In this document: in pieces, positions 1 through 8,923 of the stretch
Layout: every line of letters starts with the position of its first letter
How positions within the stretch are numbered: the first letter of the stretch is position 1
Assembly (NCBI RefSeq): GCF_900156605.1
Contig: NZ_FTOA01000004.1
Location: forward strand, 62,001 to 126,000
Reading direction: 5' to 3'
Length of the DNA stretch: 64,000 nucleotides
Origin: Insolitispirillum peregrinum
Lineage (GTDB): Bacteria; Pseudomonadota; Alphaproteobacteria; Rhodospirillales; Rhodospirillaceae
The notes under the pieces: model-generated
Databases searched by the model: none
The model's input: only the letters and a program-made list of their open reading frames with translations
What the model was told of the DNA's origin: nothing
Program-made: the position numbers and the translations under genes

Positions 1-1711
1 AGAAGCGATAACCACCGGCAGAGTAAACCATGGTGTTGGTCTGATAGCCGATCGGGGTGGCAAAACTGGCCGACGCTCCGAACATCACCGCCACCACGAA
101 CGGACGCGGGTCCACCCCCAACTGATGGGCCAACCCCACGACCACCGGGGTCATGATCACCCCGACCGCATTGTTGCTGACGATTTCGGTCAGGAAGGAG
201 GTCAGAACATAAATGGCCGCCAGCATCACCCATGGCGACAAGCCATCGAACAGCGGCACCAGCCCGCTGACCACCATCTCGACCGAACCGGCTTTTTCCA
301 TCGCCGTCCCGACACCCAGCATGGCAAAAATCAGGATCAGGATACGCCAGTCAACCGAACGATAGGCCTCATCGGCATCCACACAGCGCGTCAGCAGGAC
401 GACTGCTACGCCGATCACCGCCAGACCGGCAATCGGAACCCACTCAAGGGCGGCAATCACCATGATCGCCAGCACCACGACCATCACGATCGGGGCCTTG
501 GACCGGCGCAGCGGCTGTTCTTCCGGCTCGGCCAGATTGATCAGGCGTTCAGCGGTTGCCAGACGGCGCATGTCATCGGGCGTCCCTTCCAGTAACAGGG
601 CGTCGCCGACCTCCAGCACCACGTCATCCATGTTGCCGCGCAGGTTTTCCCCCGCCCGGTGAACAGCCAGCGGATAGACGCCATAGCGACGGCGAATGCG
701 GACCGAGCCCAGCCGGTTGCCGACCAGCGGCGACGATGGCCCCACCAGACCTTCGGCGATCACTGTTTCGCGGGCAGCCATCGGCTCCAGGGCGTTGCCC
801 TTGGGGAAATCCACCTGCCCTTCATCGCGCAGACTCATCACCTCGGCCACGCGGGTTTTCAGGATCACCCGGTCGCCGCCCTGCAATTCGACGCTGTCCA
901 TCACCCGCCGCATGGATTCTTCGCCGCGCAGAACGTCAATCACCCGGCCATTGGCCCGCTTGAACAGCGCCACCTCCAGCGGCTTGCGTCCGATCAGGGG
1001 GGAACTGATCGGAATCAGGACTTCGGTCAGGAAATTGCTGCGCCGCCCGTCACCCAACAGTGAAGTCACGGTATCCCGCTCGGGCAACAGCCGCTGCCCC
1101 ACCAGCAACAGGTACAACAGGCCCACCGTTCCCATCACAATGCCGGGCAGGGTGATTTCAAACATCCCGAACGGTTCCAGCCCCTGCGCCCGCGCCACCC
1201 CGTCCACCAGCAGGTTGGTTGAGGTGCCGATCATGGTACAGGTGCCCCCCAGAATGGTGGCATAGCTGAGCGGGATCAGCATTTTCGACGGAGCCTGATT
1301 CAGGGTGCGGCACAGCCCCATCACCACCGGCATCATCACGATCACCACCGGCGTGTTGTTGATGAAGGCCGAGGCCAGCATCACCAGCACCAGCATCACG
1401 ATCATCGCCAGCGCCGGCCGTCCAGCCGCCACCGCACTCATCATTTTACCAAGGGCTTCGATGGCCCCGGTACGCATCAAGACTCCGGACAAAACGAACA
1501 TTGCCCCGATGGTTGCCGGAGCACTGTTGGAAAAAACCTTCAGCAGGTCATTGGTATCAAGCAACCCCAGTGTCAGCAGCAAGGCCACACAGGCGACCGC
1601 GATGGTATCAGGCGGATATTTTTCCCACACGAATGCGGCAAACAACAGCGCGATGACGACAAGGACGACAACACCCGCATAGGGTTGCAGCCCCAGCAAT
1701 TGCATCAGCAT
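1..1711 (-). CDS. SLC13-family permease with TrkA-C (RCK) domains, 3' end cut by window
   Basis: Inner-membrane transporter of the divalent anion:sodium symporter (SLC13/ArsB-like) superfamily. Translating the minus strand from the ATG at 1711 gives MLMQLLGLQPYAGVVVLVVI, then hydrophobic segments and the family-typical SNSAPATIGAMFVLSGVL. The last visible residues, FATPIGYQTNTMVYSAGGYR, are the conserved end of the second transport repeat, so only about 20 residues should be missing beyond the window edge. The middle of the protein is soluble, as expected for paired TrkA-C domains between the two membrane halves. A second ATG two codons downstream (1705) is an alternative start, and neither has a strong ribosome site. 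The substrate cannot be told from sequence; sulfate or dicarboxylate are typical. Confidence 0.85.
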   Translation of the reverse strand, partial: MLMQLLGLQPYAGVVVLVVIALLFAAFVWEKYPPDTIAVACVALLLTLGLLDTNDLLKVFSNSAPATIGAMFVLSGVLMRTGAIEALGKMMSAVAAGRPALAMIVMLVLVMLASAFINNTPVVIVMMPVVMGLCRTLNQAPSKMLIPLSYATILGGTCTMIGTSTNLLVDGVARAQGLEPFGMFEITLPGIVMGTVGLLYLLLVGQRLLPERDTVTSLLGDGRRSNFLTEVLIPISSPLIGRKPLEVALFKRANGRVIDVLRGEESMRRVMDSVELQGGDRVILKTRVAEVMSLRDEGQVDFPKGNALEPMAARETVIAEGLVGPSSPLVGNRLGSVRIRRRYGVYPLAVHRAGENLRGNMDDVVLEVGDALLLEGTPDDMRRLATAERLINLAEPEEQPLRRSKAPIVMVVVLAIMVIAALEWVPIAGLAVIGVAVVLLTRCVDADEAYRSVDWRILILIFAMLGVGTAMEKAGSVEMVVSGLVPLFDGLSPWVMLAAIYVLTSFLTEIVSNNAVGVIMTPVVVGLAHQLGVDPRPFVVAVMFGASASFATPIGYQTNTMVYSAGGYRF

Positions 1712-1752
1712 GATCCGCGACCCCTTTGGCAGACTGTGAAAGTCTTTTGCAC

Positions 1753-1785
1753 CCCGGCCCCCCGGTTGCTCACCGGGGGGCCGGG
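1753..1785. terminator. Strong 14-bp hairpin between two minus-strand genes
   Basis: CCCGGCCCCCCGGT (1753-1766) and its exact complement (1772-1785) form a 14-bp stem with a 5-nt loop. It lies between the epimerase gene and the permease gene. There is no good U-run on either side, so it may be a weak terminator or an mRNA-stabilising structure. Confidence 0.5.
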
Positions 1786-1864
1786 CATTGGGCAGGCACA
1801 ATATCCAGATTCATCTTTTTTAAAAGGTATTATTCTGCGCAAACAACACTTACGGGTCGTTATT

Positions 1865-2881
1865 TTAAACCTGATAGTACGAACGATACCAGTCAACAAA
1901 GGCCCCGACCCCGTGTTCAACGGTGGTGGTCGGGCGGTACCCGGTATCCCGCTCCAGTGCCGAGGTATCAGCAAAGGTCGCCGACACGTCGCCGGGCTGC
2001 ATCGGCATCATGATCAGCTCGGCGGTCTTGCCCAGTTTGGCTTCCAGCGTGCGGACGTAATCCATCAACTGCACCGGCGCGCCCCGGCCAATGTTATAGA
2101 CCCGGTACGGCCCGATACCGCTGGCCCCCGGATCGGGGTGGCGGGTGGCGGCGGTCCACTGTTCATCCACGCTCGCCGGACGATCGCACACCCGCACCAC
2201 GCCTTCGACGATATCCGCGACATAGGTAAAGTCGCGCTGCATGTCGCCGTTGTTGTAGACCTCGATCGGCTTGCCTTCGAGAATCGCCTTGGTGAACTTG
2301 AACAGCGCCATGTCCGGGCGGCCCCACGGACCATAGACGGTAAAGAAGCGCAGGCCGGTGGTCGGCACACCAAACAGATGGCTATAGGTGTGGGCCATCA
2401 GTTCGTTGGCCCGCTTGGTGGCGGCATACAGGCTCATCTGGTGGCCGACGCCGTCGCTTTCCCGGAACGGCATCGTTTCATTGGAGCCATACACCGAACT
2501 GGTCGAAGCATAGGTCAGGTGTTCAACCTGATAATGACGGCAGCATTCCAGAATGTTCAGGAAGCCCACCAGATTGCTGTCCACATAGGCGTGGGGGTTC
2601 TGCACACTGTAGCGAACACCGGCCTGCGCCGCCAGATTGATCACCCGCTGCGGGCGGTGGCTGGCAAACACGGCGGTCAGAGCATCACGGTCCGAAATAT
2701 CCAGACGAGCCTCAGTAAAAGCCGGATTGGCCTTCAGCAGTGCCAGACGGGATTCCTTCAGGCGGACATCATAGTAATCATTCACACAATCGACGCCGAT
2801 CACTTCGTCGCCACGCGCCATCAGCGCCTGCGCGGTGTGAAAGCCAATAAAGCCAGCCGTACCAGTGACAAGGATTTTCAT
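1865..2881 (-). CDS. NAD-dependent UDP-glucuronate 4-epimerase-like protein
   Basis: Extended short-chain dehydrogenase of 338 aa. The N-terminal GTAGFIGFHTA is the NAD-binding GxxGxxG turn. STSSVYG supplies the catalytic Ser/Thr and YAATK the Tyr/Lys pair. The segment VDCVNDYYDVRLKESRL and the later RFFTVYGPWGRPDMALFKF are typical of UDP-glucuronate 4-epimerases (CapI/LpsL class), which make UDP-galacturonate for capsule or LPS. A UDP-sugar dehydrogenase gene lies 2.3 kb away (5143-6438) and an amidotransferase gene between them, so a surface-polysaccharide role is likely. Specificity for UDP-GlcA over UDP-GlcNAcA is inferred from family resemblance only. Confidence 0.85.
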   Translation of the reverse strand: MKILVTGTAGFIGFHTAQALMARGDEVIGVDCVNDYYDVRLKESRLALLKANPAFTEARLDISDRDALTAVFASHRPQRVINLAAQAGVRYSVQNPHAYVDSNLVGFLNILECCRHYQVEHLTYASTSSVYGSNETMPFRESDGVGHQMSLYAATKRANELMAHTYSHLFGVPTTGLRFFTVYGPWGRPDMALFKFTKAILEGKPIEVYNNGDMQRDFTYVADIVEGVVRVCDRPASVDEQWTAATRHPDPGASGIGPYRVYNIGRGAPVQLMDYVRTLEAKLGKTAELIMMPMQPGDVSATFADTSALERDTGYRPTTTVEHGVGAFVDWYRSYYQV

Positions 2882-2919
2882 CAGTCTCGATCCATCGGGA
2901 TATTTGCTGCGGGAAATCC

Positions 2920-2968
2920 TAGAGCATTGTGCGGACGGTGGTAACCGCTTTTCGCAAAAACAATGCGA
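2920..2968 (+). repeat. Short palindromic intergenic repeat (TAGAGCATTG family)
   Basis: TAGAGCATTGTGCG, an ACCGCTTTTCGC core and CAATGCG recur with small changes at 7993-8045 (reverse), 8924-8971 and, in part, 34109-34151. The ends AGCATTG and CAATGC are complementary, so the unit can fold. It resembles the intergenic mosaic repeats known from alphaproteobacteria. It fills the gap between the epimerase and asparagine synthase genes. Confidence 0.7.
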
Positions 2969-2974
2969 CAGACC

Positions 2975-4909
2975 CTACCACACCGGCTTGTACTGCTCGG
3001 CCCATTGCTGCCACATCAAGACCGTCCACAGGGCCTGCGTGTGGTTGCGCACGCCGCGAACGTGCTGGTCCCACGCCATCCGCACCGCCCGCACATCCAG
3101 CGCCCCACCATCGCGCAGCCGCTGTTCGTCCAGCAGGCTTTCCGCCCACTCCCGCAGCGGACCGCGCAGCCAGTCGGCAATCGGGGCGGCAAAGCCCTGT
3201 TTCGGGCGATCAAACAGCGTTTCCGGCAGATGGCGATGCAGCACCTGCCGCAGCAACCATTTGCCTTGCCCGTGACGGATTTTCTGATCCATCGGCAGGC
3301 TCCAGCTGAATTCCACCACCCGGTGATCGAGCAACGGCACCCGCGCTTCCAGCGCCACCGCCATGCTGGCCCGGTCAACCTTGGTCAGAATGTCGTCGGC
3401 CAGATAGCTCAACTGGTCGATGGCCTGCATCCGGGGAACACCACTCGGGGCCGCCTGCAGCGCCCGTTCGCTGATATCAAAGCCGCAATCGCGACCATCC
3501 GCCGTCGGAGGCACCTGCCACTGGGAGGCCAGCGCCAGATGCACATCATCAAGGCTGCCCGAGCGCAGCAACGACGCCACCTTGCTGACCCGATCCGCCG
3601 GAGCAAACGGGCGGTGGCGCACCGGCAAAACCCCAAACGCCGCCGACCACCACGACGGTGGCACCGCCTCCAGCCCGGCAGCCAGCGTCCGCCGCACTCC
3701 CAGCGGCCAACCGCCAAAGCGTTGCCACAGGCGATGGCCGGCCAGATAGCGGGTATAGCCGGCGAACAGCTCGTCTCCACCATCGCCGGACAGGGCCACC
3801 GTCACATGCTGGCGGGTCATTTCCGATACCAGATAGGTCGGAATCTGCGAAGAATCGGCAAACGGCTCGTCGAACATGGTTGCCAGTCGCGGCACCACAT
3901 CACGGGCATGGGCATCGGTCACCCGCAGCTCGGTATGATCGCTGCCCAGAGCCCTGGCGACCGCCGCCGCGTGATGGCTTTCGTCAAAATCTGCGCTCTC
4001 GAACCCGATGGAGAAGGTCCGCACCGGCCGGTCACTGGCCTGCTGCATCAGCAGGGCCACCAGCGAACTGTCAATGCCACCGGACAAAAAGGCCCCCAGC
4101 GGCACATCGGCCACCATCCGCCGCTGAACCGCGTCGCGCAGCAGGGTTTCCAGCCGGTCGATGGCTTCGGCATCGGACAGGCGCGGAGCCTGTACCCCGG
4201 CAGCAATCACGTCGCCCAGCGTCCAGTACGCCGCCTCGACCGGTGCCCGGTCACTGCCGGAAAAGGTCACCATGCAGCCCGGCATCACATGCCGCACGCT
4301 ATCATAAATGCTGTCCGACCCTTGCACATAGCCAAAGCGCAGGAAGCGGGCCAGCGCCGCCCGGTTCACCCGTGGCGCCCAGTCATCATGGGCCATCAGG
4401 GCTTTCAATTCCGAGCCGAACACCACCGTCCGCCCGGCCCGGCCCCAGTACAGCGGCTTGATCCCCAGCCGGTCGCGCACCAGCACCAATATCTTTTCGT
4501 GGCGATCCCACAGGGCAAAGGCAAACATGCCGATCAGGCGGTTGACCGTCTGGCGCACCCCCCAGACAGCACAGGCCTCGACGATGGTTTCGGTATCGGA
4601 ATGCCCGTGCCATGCCGGTTGATGGCCTTCGGCAGCCAGAGCCGCCCGCAGGTCGGCACTGTTATAGACTTCGCCGTTATAGGTCAGCACATAGCGGCCA
4701 CAGTGCGAGACCATCGGCTGTGCCCCGGCGGGCGACAAGTCCACAATCGACAGGCGACGGTGCGCCAGCCCCAGACCTTCGGTCGCGTCACACCAGATGG
4801 CCCCGGCATCCGGTCCCCGGTGCAGCAACTGGTCTCCCATCCGGCGGCTCAGCGCCTCGGCCTGCTGGAGGGGGAGAGAGGGACCAAAGAAGCCCGCAAT
4901 GCCACACAT
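2975..4909 (-). CDS. asnB: Glutamine-dependent asparagine synthase / amidotransferase
   Basis: 644 aa. MCGIAGFFG gives the N-terminal nucleophile Cys2 of a class II glutamine amidotransferase, followed by the conserved HRRLSIVDLSPAGAQPM and YNGEVYN. The C-terminal synthetase half has the ATP PP-loop SGGIDSS and SGDGGDELFAGY. It uses glutamine and ATP to amidate an acid. Canonical AsnB makes asparagine, but paralogues in polysaccharide loci (WbpS type) amidate sugar uronic acids. Because it sits between an epimerase and a UDP-sugar dehydrogenase gene, a sugar-amidating role is possible. It is transcribed divergently from the dehydrogenase across a 233-bp gap. Confidence 0.88.
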   Translation of the reverse strand: MCGIAGFFGPSLPLQQAEALSRRMGDQLLHRGPDAGAIWCDATEGLGLAHRRLSIVDLSPAGAQPMVSHCGRYVLTYNGEVYNSADLRAALAAEGHQPAWHGHSDTETIVEACAVWGVRQTVNRLIGMFAFALWDRHEKILVLVRDRLGIKPLYWGRAGRTVVFGSELKALMAHDDWAPRVNRAALARFLRFGYVQGSDSIYDSVRHVMPGCMVTFSGSDRAPVEAAYWTLGDVIAAGVQAPRLSDAEAIDRLETLLRDAVQRRMVADVPLGAFLSGGIDSSLVALLMQQASDRPVRTFSIGFESADFDESHHAAAVARALGSDHTELRVTDAHARDVVPRLATMFDEPFADSSQIPTYLVSEMTRQHVTVALSGDGGDELFAGYTRYLAGHRLWQRFGGWPLGVRRTLAAGLEAVPPSWWSAAFGVLPVRHRPFAPADRVSKVASLLRSGSLDDVHLALASQWQVPPTADGRDCGFDISERALQAAPSGVPRMQAIDQLSYLADDILTKVDRASMAVALEARVPLLDHRVVEFSWSLPMDQKIRHGQGKWLLRQVLHRHLPETLFDRPKQGFAAPIADWLRGPLREWAESLLDEQRLRDGGALDVRAVRMAWDQHVRGVRNHTQALWTVLMWQQWAEQYKPVW

Positions 4910-5142
4910 CGCCGTCTCGCTTTCGCAACTGCTGCCAAGCCTTTGCTATAGCGGTCGTTGACCCGTCAGGCAACCCGGTGATGCAATCCCGCCCCATTCC
5001 AGCGGTTTTCCACCCTGTTCACCGGTGGTTTTTGACGAACGGTTCTTGTCGCCCTGCACCTGCTCTTGTAAAAACGCACTCCATGTGCCCTTCCAATCCT
5101 TCTGCCTGCGTTTGCGAAGGCATCCCCTGTCAGGACAACACA

Positions 5143-6438
5143 ATGACCGCCCATACCCGCAAGATCTCGGTAATCGGCCTTGGCTATGTGGGGCTGCCTG
5201 TGGCCGTCGCCTTTGGGCGACAGGCGCCAGTGGTCGCCTTTGACATCAACTCCCGGCGTATCGCCGAGCTGAAGGCCGGACACGACCGGACCGGCGAAGT
5301 CGATGATCACGAACTGGCGGCGACCTCGCTGATCCTGACCGATTCCCCCGCCGATCTGGCGCAGGCCGATTTCCACATCATCACCGTGCCGACCCCGATC
5401 GACGACGCCATGCTGCCGGACCTGCGACCGCTGATCAGTGCCTCGCGCACCATCGGCAAAGTGCTGAAAAAGGGCGATATCGTCGTCTATGAAAGCACCG
5501 TCTATCCCGGTGCCACCGAAGAAGACTGTGTGCCGGTGCTGGAAGCCGAAAGCGGCCTGACCTTTGGCCGCGACTTCACCGTTGGCTACAGCCCCGAACG
5601 CATCAATCCGGGCGACCGCGAGCACCGCTTCACCACCATCAAAAAGGTGGTGTCCGGCTCGGATGCCGCCACCCTCGACATCGTGGCCGCCGTCTATGGC
5701 AGCGTGGTCGAGGCGGGCATTCACCCTGCCCCGTCGGTGAAGGCCGCCGAAGCCGCCAAGGTGATCGAAAACACCCAGCGCGACCTGAACATCGCCCTGA
5801 TGAACGAGCTGTCGGTGATTTTCCACCGGCTGGACATCGATACCCGCGACGTGCTGGCCGCCGCTGGCACCAAGTGGAACTTCCTGCCGTTTACCCCCGG
5901 TCTGGTCGGCGGGCACTGCATCGGCGTGGACCCCTATTATCTCACCCACCGCGCCCAGCGGGCAGGCTATCACCCGGAAGTCATCCTTGCCGGTCGCCGG
6001 ATCAACGACAACATGGGGGCCTTCATCGCCCGCGAGGTGATCCGCTCGCTGATGACCTCGGCCAGTGGCGACGCCAGCGGGGCCCGCACGGTGACCGTGC
6101 TGGGCTTCACCTTCAAGGAAGACGTCCCCGACCTGCGCAATACCAAGGTGGTCGATGTGGTGCGCGAGCTGGAAAGCTTTGGCGTACAGGTGCAGATTTA
6201 TGACCCGGTGGCCGATGCCGCCGAAGCCCATCACGAATACGGCCTGACCCTGACCGCCCGCGCCGACCTGCGCCCCGCCGATGCGGTGGTGCTGGCCGTG
6301 TCCCACGCCGAATTCCGTGCCGCAGGCTGGGATCTGCCAGTCGCCCTGTTGCGCGATGGCCGGGGCATGGTTGCCGACGTCAAGGGCATCCTCGACCGTT
6401 CCGCCGTTCCGGCCAATGTCACCCTGTGGCGCCTGTAA
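5143..6438 (+). CDS. UDP-N-acetyl-sugar 6-dehydrogenase, TviB/WbpO type
   Basis: 431 aa. Oxidises the C6 hydroxyl of a UDP-hexosamine to a uronate with two NAD+. ISVIGLGYVGLPVAVAF is the Rossmann motif. YESTVYPGATEE and GYSPERINPGD are family blocks, and GLVGGHCIGVDPYYL carries the catalytic cysteine. The sequence is closer to the TviB/WbpO branch than to UDP-glucose dehydrogenases such as Ugd. The frame is open from 4612, but the ATG at 5143 is chosen because it begins exactly at the Rossmann domain and has AGGA seven bases upstream. Twelve bases separate its stop from rsmB. Confidence 0.87.
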   Translation: MTAHTRKISVIGLGYVGLPVAVAFGRQAPVVAFDINSRRIAELKAGHDRTGEVDDHELAATSLILTDSPADLAQADFHIITVPTPIDDAMLPDLRPLISASRTIGKVLKKGDIVVYESTVYPGATEEDCVPVLEAESGLTFGRDFTVGYSPERINPGDREHRFTTIKKVVSGSDAATLDIVAAVYGSVVEAGIHPAPSVKAAEAAKVIENTQRDLNIALMNELSVIFHRLDIDTRDVLAAAGTKWNFLPFTPGLVGGHCIGVDPYYLTHRAQRAGYHPEVILAGRRINDNMGAFIAREVIRSLMTSASGDASGARTVTVLGFTFKEDVPDLRNTKVVDVVRELESFGVQVQIYDPVADAAEAHHEYGLTLTARADLRPADAVVLAVSHAEFRAAGWDLPVALLRDGRGMVADVKGILDRSAVPANVTLWRL

Positions 6439-6450
6439 GGCACAAATCCA

Positions 6451-7737
6451 ATGAGCTCTTTGCCCGCCAACCGCCGTGCTGCCCTCACCCTGTTCACCGC
6501 CGTCCTGCGCGACCACAAGCCGCTGGAAGATCAGGCCGAACAGATTTGTCGTTCTCTGGAACCGCGTGACCGGGCCTTTGTCCGCATGGTGGTGGCCACC
6601 ACGCTGCGCCGGATCGGCCAGATTGATGGCGTGCTGAACCGCTGCCTTGATCGCCCGATGCCCGCCAAGCTGGCGATGGTGCGTGATGTCTTGCGTCTGG
6701 GGGTGGCCCAGATGGTGTTCCTCGACACCCCGGCCCATGCGGTGGTCGATACCGCCGTCCAGCTGGTCAAGGATGGCAAGTTTGCCCCCTATGCCGGGCT
6801 GACCAATGCCATCCTGCGACGGGTGGCACGCGATGGCAAGGCAATGGCCGAAGCCATCGACGCCTGCCGCCTGAACACGCCGCGCTGGCTGTGGAACGAC
6901 TGGGTTGCGTCCTATGGCGAAGACACTGCCCGTGCCATCGGTGAGGCTCATCTGGGCGAAGCGCCGCTCGACATCTCGCTGAAGCCGGGCGAAGACCCCG
7001 CCGTTTGGGCCGAGCGTCTGGAGGCGGTTGTGCTGCCGACCGGCTCGCTGCGCCGGGCTGCTGGTGGCGCGGTGCAGGATCTTCCCGGCTTTGCCGACGG
7101 TGTGTGGTGGATTCAGGATGCCGCCGCCGCCATGCCGGTGCGCTTGCTGGGTGATGTTCAGGGCCTGTCGGTGCTGGACCTGTGCGCCGCCCCCGGTGGC
7201 AAAACCTGCCAGCTTGCCGCCGCCGGGGCCACCGTCACCGCCATCGACCGATCGGCCCGCCGTCTGCGGCGGGTGAGCGAAAATCTGGCCCGTCTGGGCC
7301 TGAGTGCCACTGTGCAGGACGGCGATGCCATCGTTTGGCGGCCAGAGGCCCCGGTGGATGCCATCCTGCTGGATGCCCCCTGCTCGGCCACCGGCACCAT
7401 CCGCCGCCATCCCGACGTTGCCCGCCTGAAGAAGCCGCAGGACGTGCTGGACCTTGCCACCACTCAGGCCGATTTGCTGAAGGCCAGCGCCGAGATGCTC
7501 AAGCCCGGTGGGCTGGTGGTCTATTGCACCTGTTCACTGCAAAAGGCCGAAGGCGAAGACCAGATTGCCGCCGCCCTTGAAACCCTGCCCTTCGTGCGCG
7601 AGCCGATCCGCCCGGAAGAAATCGGCGGGCTGGCCGAGATGATCACCCCGGACGGTGATCTGCGGACCCTGCCCTGTCACATCCCGCAGCTTGGCGGACT
7701 CGATGGATTCTTTGCCGCCCGTCTGCGGCGCGTATAA
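6451..7737 (+). CDS. rsmB: 16S rRNA (cytosine967-C5)-methyltransferase
   Basis: 428 aa RNA methyltransferase of the NOP2/Sun family. Residues 1-130 are a NusB-like RNA-binding domain (RRAALTLFTAVL). The SAM domain begins around residue 245 with LCAAPGGKTCQLAAAGA. DAPCSATGTIRRHPD holds one catalytic Cys and VYCTCSLQKAEGEDQ the other. It methylates C967 of 16S rRNA in the cytoplasm. Its length is usual for RsmB. It follows the sugar dehydrogenase gene closely, but the functional link is probably only positional. Confidence 0.92.
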   Translation: MSSLPANRRAALTLFTAVLRDHKPLEDQAEQICRSLEPRDRAFVRMVVATTLRRIGQIDGVLNRCLDRPMPAKLAMVRDVLRLGVAQMVFLDTPAHAVVDTAVQLVKDGKFAPYAGLTNAILRRVARDGKAMAEAIDACRLNTPRWLWNDWVASYGEDTARAIGEAHLGEAPLDISLKPGEDPAVWAERLEAVVLPTGSLRRAAGGAVQDLPGFADGVWWIQDAAAAMPVRLLGDVQGLSVLDLCAAPGGKTCQLAAAGATVTAIDRSARRLRRVSENLARLGLSATVQDGDAIVWRPEAPVDAILLDAPCSATGTIRRHPDVARLKKPQDVLDLATTQADLLKASAEMLKPGGLVVYCTCSLQKAEGEDQIAAALETLPFVREPIRPEEIGGLAEMITPDGDLRTLPCHIPQLGGLDGFFAARLRRV

Positions 7738-7744
7738 GGACAAA

Positions 7745-7923
7745 GGGGCGGCGCAACAGTTGGGGGAGAATGGCGGACTGCCGTACGAACCCGTTTGGTG
7801 TCGATGCCCCCGGCCCCCCACTTTTTCTTTCAATATCAAAGTAATGGGGTCTGGGGCCTGACGGCCCCAGCGAGGTGTGGAGCAGCGCTCCACGTCCTTG
7901 CTTCCTTACTGTCGTGTACTGTG
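7745..7923 (+). mobile_element. 179-bp MITE-like element, copy 1, left end eroded
   Basis: The right terminal inverted repeat ACTGTCGTGTACTGTG (7908-7923) and the interior (GGCCCCAGCGAGGTGTGGAG and following bases) match the copies at 9009-9187 and, reversed, 31074-31252. Counting 179 bp back from the right end lands at 7745, where only the inner ACAGTT of the left repeat survives. It starts 8 bp after the rsmB stop. It contains no ORF of its own. Confidence 0.7.
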
Positions 7924-7946
7924 CCCACTTTTGCGCTCACGGCTTC

Positions 7947-8045
7947 AGACCAGCGTGCGTTAAATCTGACGCACGCTGGTCTAACCTTTTCTATTGCCGC
8001 ATTGTTTTTGCGAAAACCGGTTCCCACTTTTCGCGCAATGCTCTA
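7947..8045. repeat. Intergenic palindrome pair
   Basis: AGACCAGCGTGCGT (7947-7960) pairs perfectly with 7969-7982, a 14-bp stem with an 8-nt loop. It is followed by a reverse copy of the TAGAGCATTG repeat (7993-8045). The same two modules lie together at 8924-9213, where the first is split by the MITE. The last three bases of the repeat (8043-8045) are the stop codon of the response-regulator gene. Confidence 0.75.
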
Positions 8046-8744
8046 GCCGTTCAGGTTCGCCAGCCCCAAACGGGACGCAGCCACCACCGCCCCGGTGCGG
8101 TTGGAAACGTTCAGCGCCTTGAGAATCGCCGTGACGTGCAATTTGACCGTCCCTTCAGACAGATCAAGGATGCGGGCGATTTCCTTGTTCGACTTTCCCT
8201 GTCCCAGCAAGGCCAGCACTTCGCGCTGACGGGGTGTCAGCGGTGACACATCGCCATGCTCCGCCGTCGAAGCCAGCGGGACGCCATGGTGCGACAGACC
8301 AGCCAAAGCCGCTGTCGGGTCCTGCGCATGGGCGCTCATCGGGCTTGGCTCATCAATCAGCGTCGGCGGCAAATAAACGCCACCCGACAGCACCAGCCGC
8401 AACGCCGACAGCATCACCCGCGAGCTGGACGTTTTCGGGATGAACCCGGCAGCCCCCAAACGAACCGCTTCCAGCACCAACCGACGATCTTCCGATGCCG
8501 ACAGGATCACCACCGGCAAGGACGGTGCCCGTTCCTTCAAGCTCCGCAGCACATCGGTCCAGGTACGACCCGGCATCACCAGATCAAGCAGCAGCACATC
8601 CACGACGGGACCGTTGTCAATCCGGCTTAGAATTTCCTCATAGCACGAGGCTTCGACCACCTCGACGTCTGGCCCCAGCTCGTTCAAAACCAGCCGCAGG
8701 CCATCGCGAAACAGTTCATGATCGTCAGCAATCAGGACGCGCAC
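8043..8744 (-). CDS. NarL/FixJ-family response regulator
   Basis: 233 aa from the GTG at 8744, which has AGGAG five bases upstream. An ATG at 8795 would add 17 residues but lacks a ribosome site. The receiver domain starts VRVLIADDHELFRDGL, with the phospho-acceptor Asp in LLLDLVMPG and the conserved Lys in FIPKTSSS. The C-terminal LuxR helix-turn-helix is LTPRQREVLALLGQGKSNKE followed by EGTVKLHVTAILKALN. A DNA-binding output regulator. No sensor kinase gene adjoins it, so it is an orphan here. The final codon TAG belongs to the flanking intergenic repeat. Confidence 0.88.
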   Translation of the reverse strand: MRVLIADDHELFRDGLRLVLNELGPDVEVVEASCYEEILSRIDNGPVVDVLLLDLVMPGRTWTDVLRSLKERAPSLPVVILSASEDRRLVLEAVRLGAAGFIPKTSSSRVMLSALRLVLSGGVYLPPTLIDEPSPMSAHAQDPTAALAGLSHHGVPLASTAEHGDVSPLTPRQREVLALLGQGKSNKEIARILDLSEGTVKLHVTAILKALNVSNRTGAVVAASRLGLANLNG

Positions 8745-8923
8745 GGTCTCTCCTGTCAGAACCAGATCATCGTGCAGGACACCAATCCCGGACATGATGG
8801 TCTCTCTGTTTCACAATCACATCGTTGATGAGCAAAACCAATGCCCATTTTTAGACGAACGAGTGTTTCCACACTCTCGTTATATACACCTCTGCAGTCC
8901 GCAGCGACAGAAAAGCGTTCATG

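Noticed and set aside
1685-2944. 419-aa plus-strand ORF opposite the epimerase gene
   Set aside because: It is the mirror of a conserved minus-strand gene; the translation is His/Arg-rich with no domain, typical of GC-rich shadow frames.
2963-4951. 662-aa plus-strand ORF opposite asnB
   Set aside because: Shadow of a gene with clear catalytic motifs; no motif of its own.
4966-7410. 814-aa minus-strand ORF opposite the sugar dehydrogenase and rsmB genes
   Set aside because: It crosses two genes and their gap and has Gly/His-rich low-complexity content; codon shadow.
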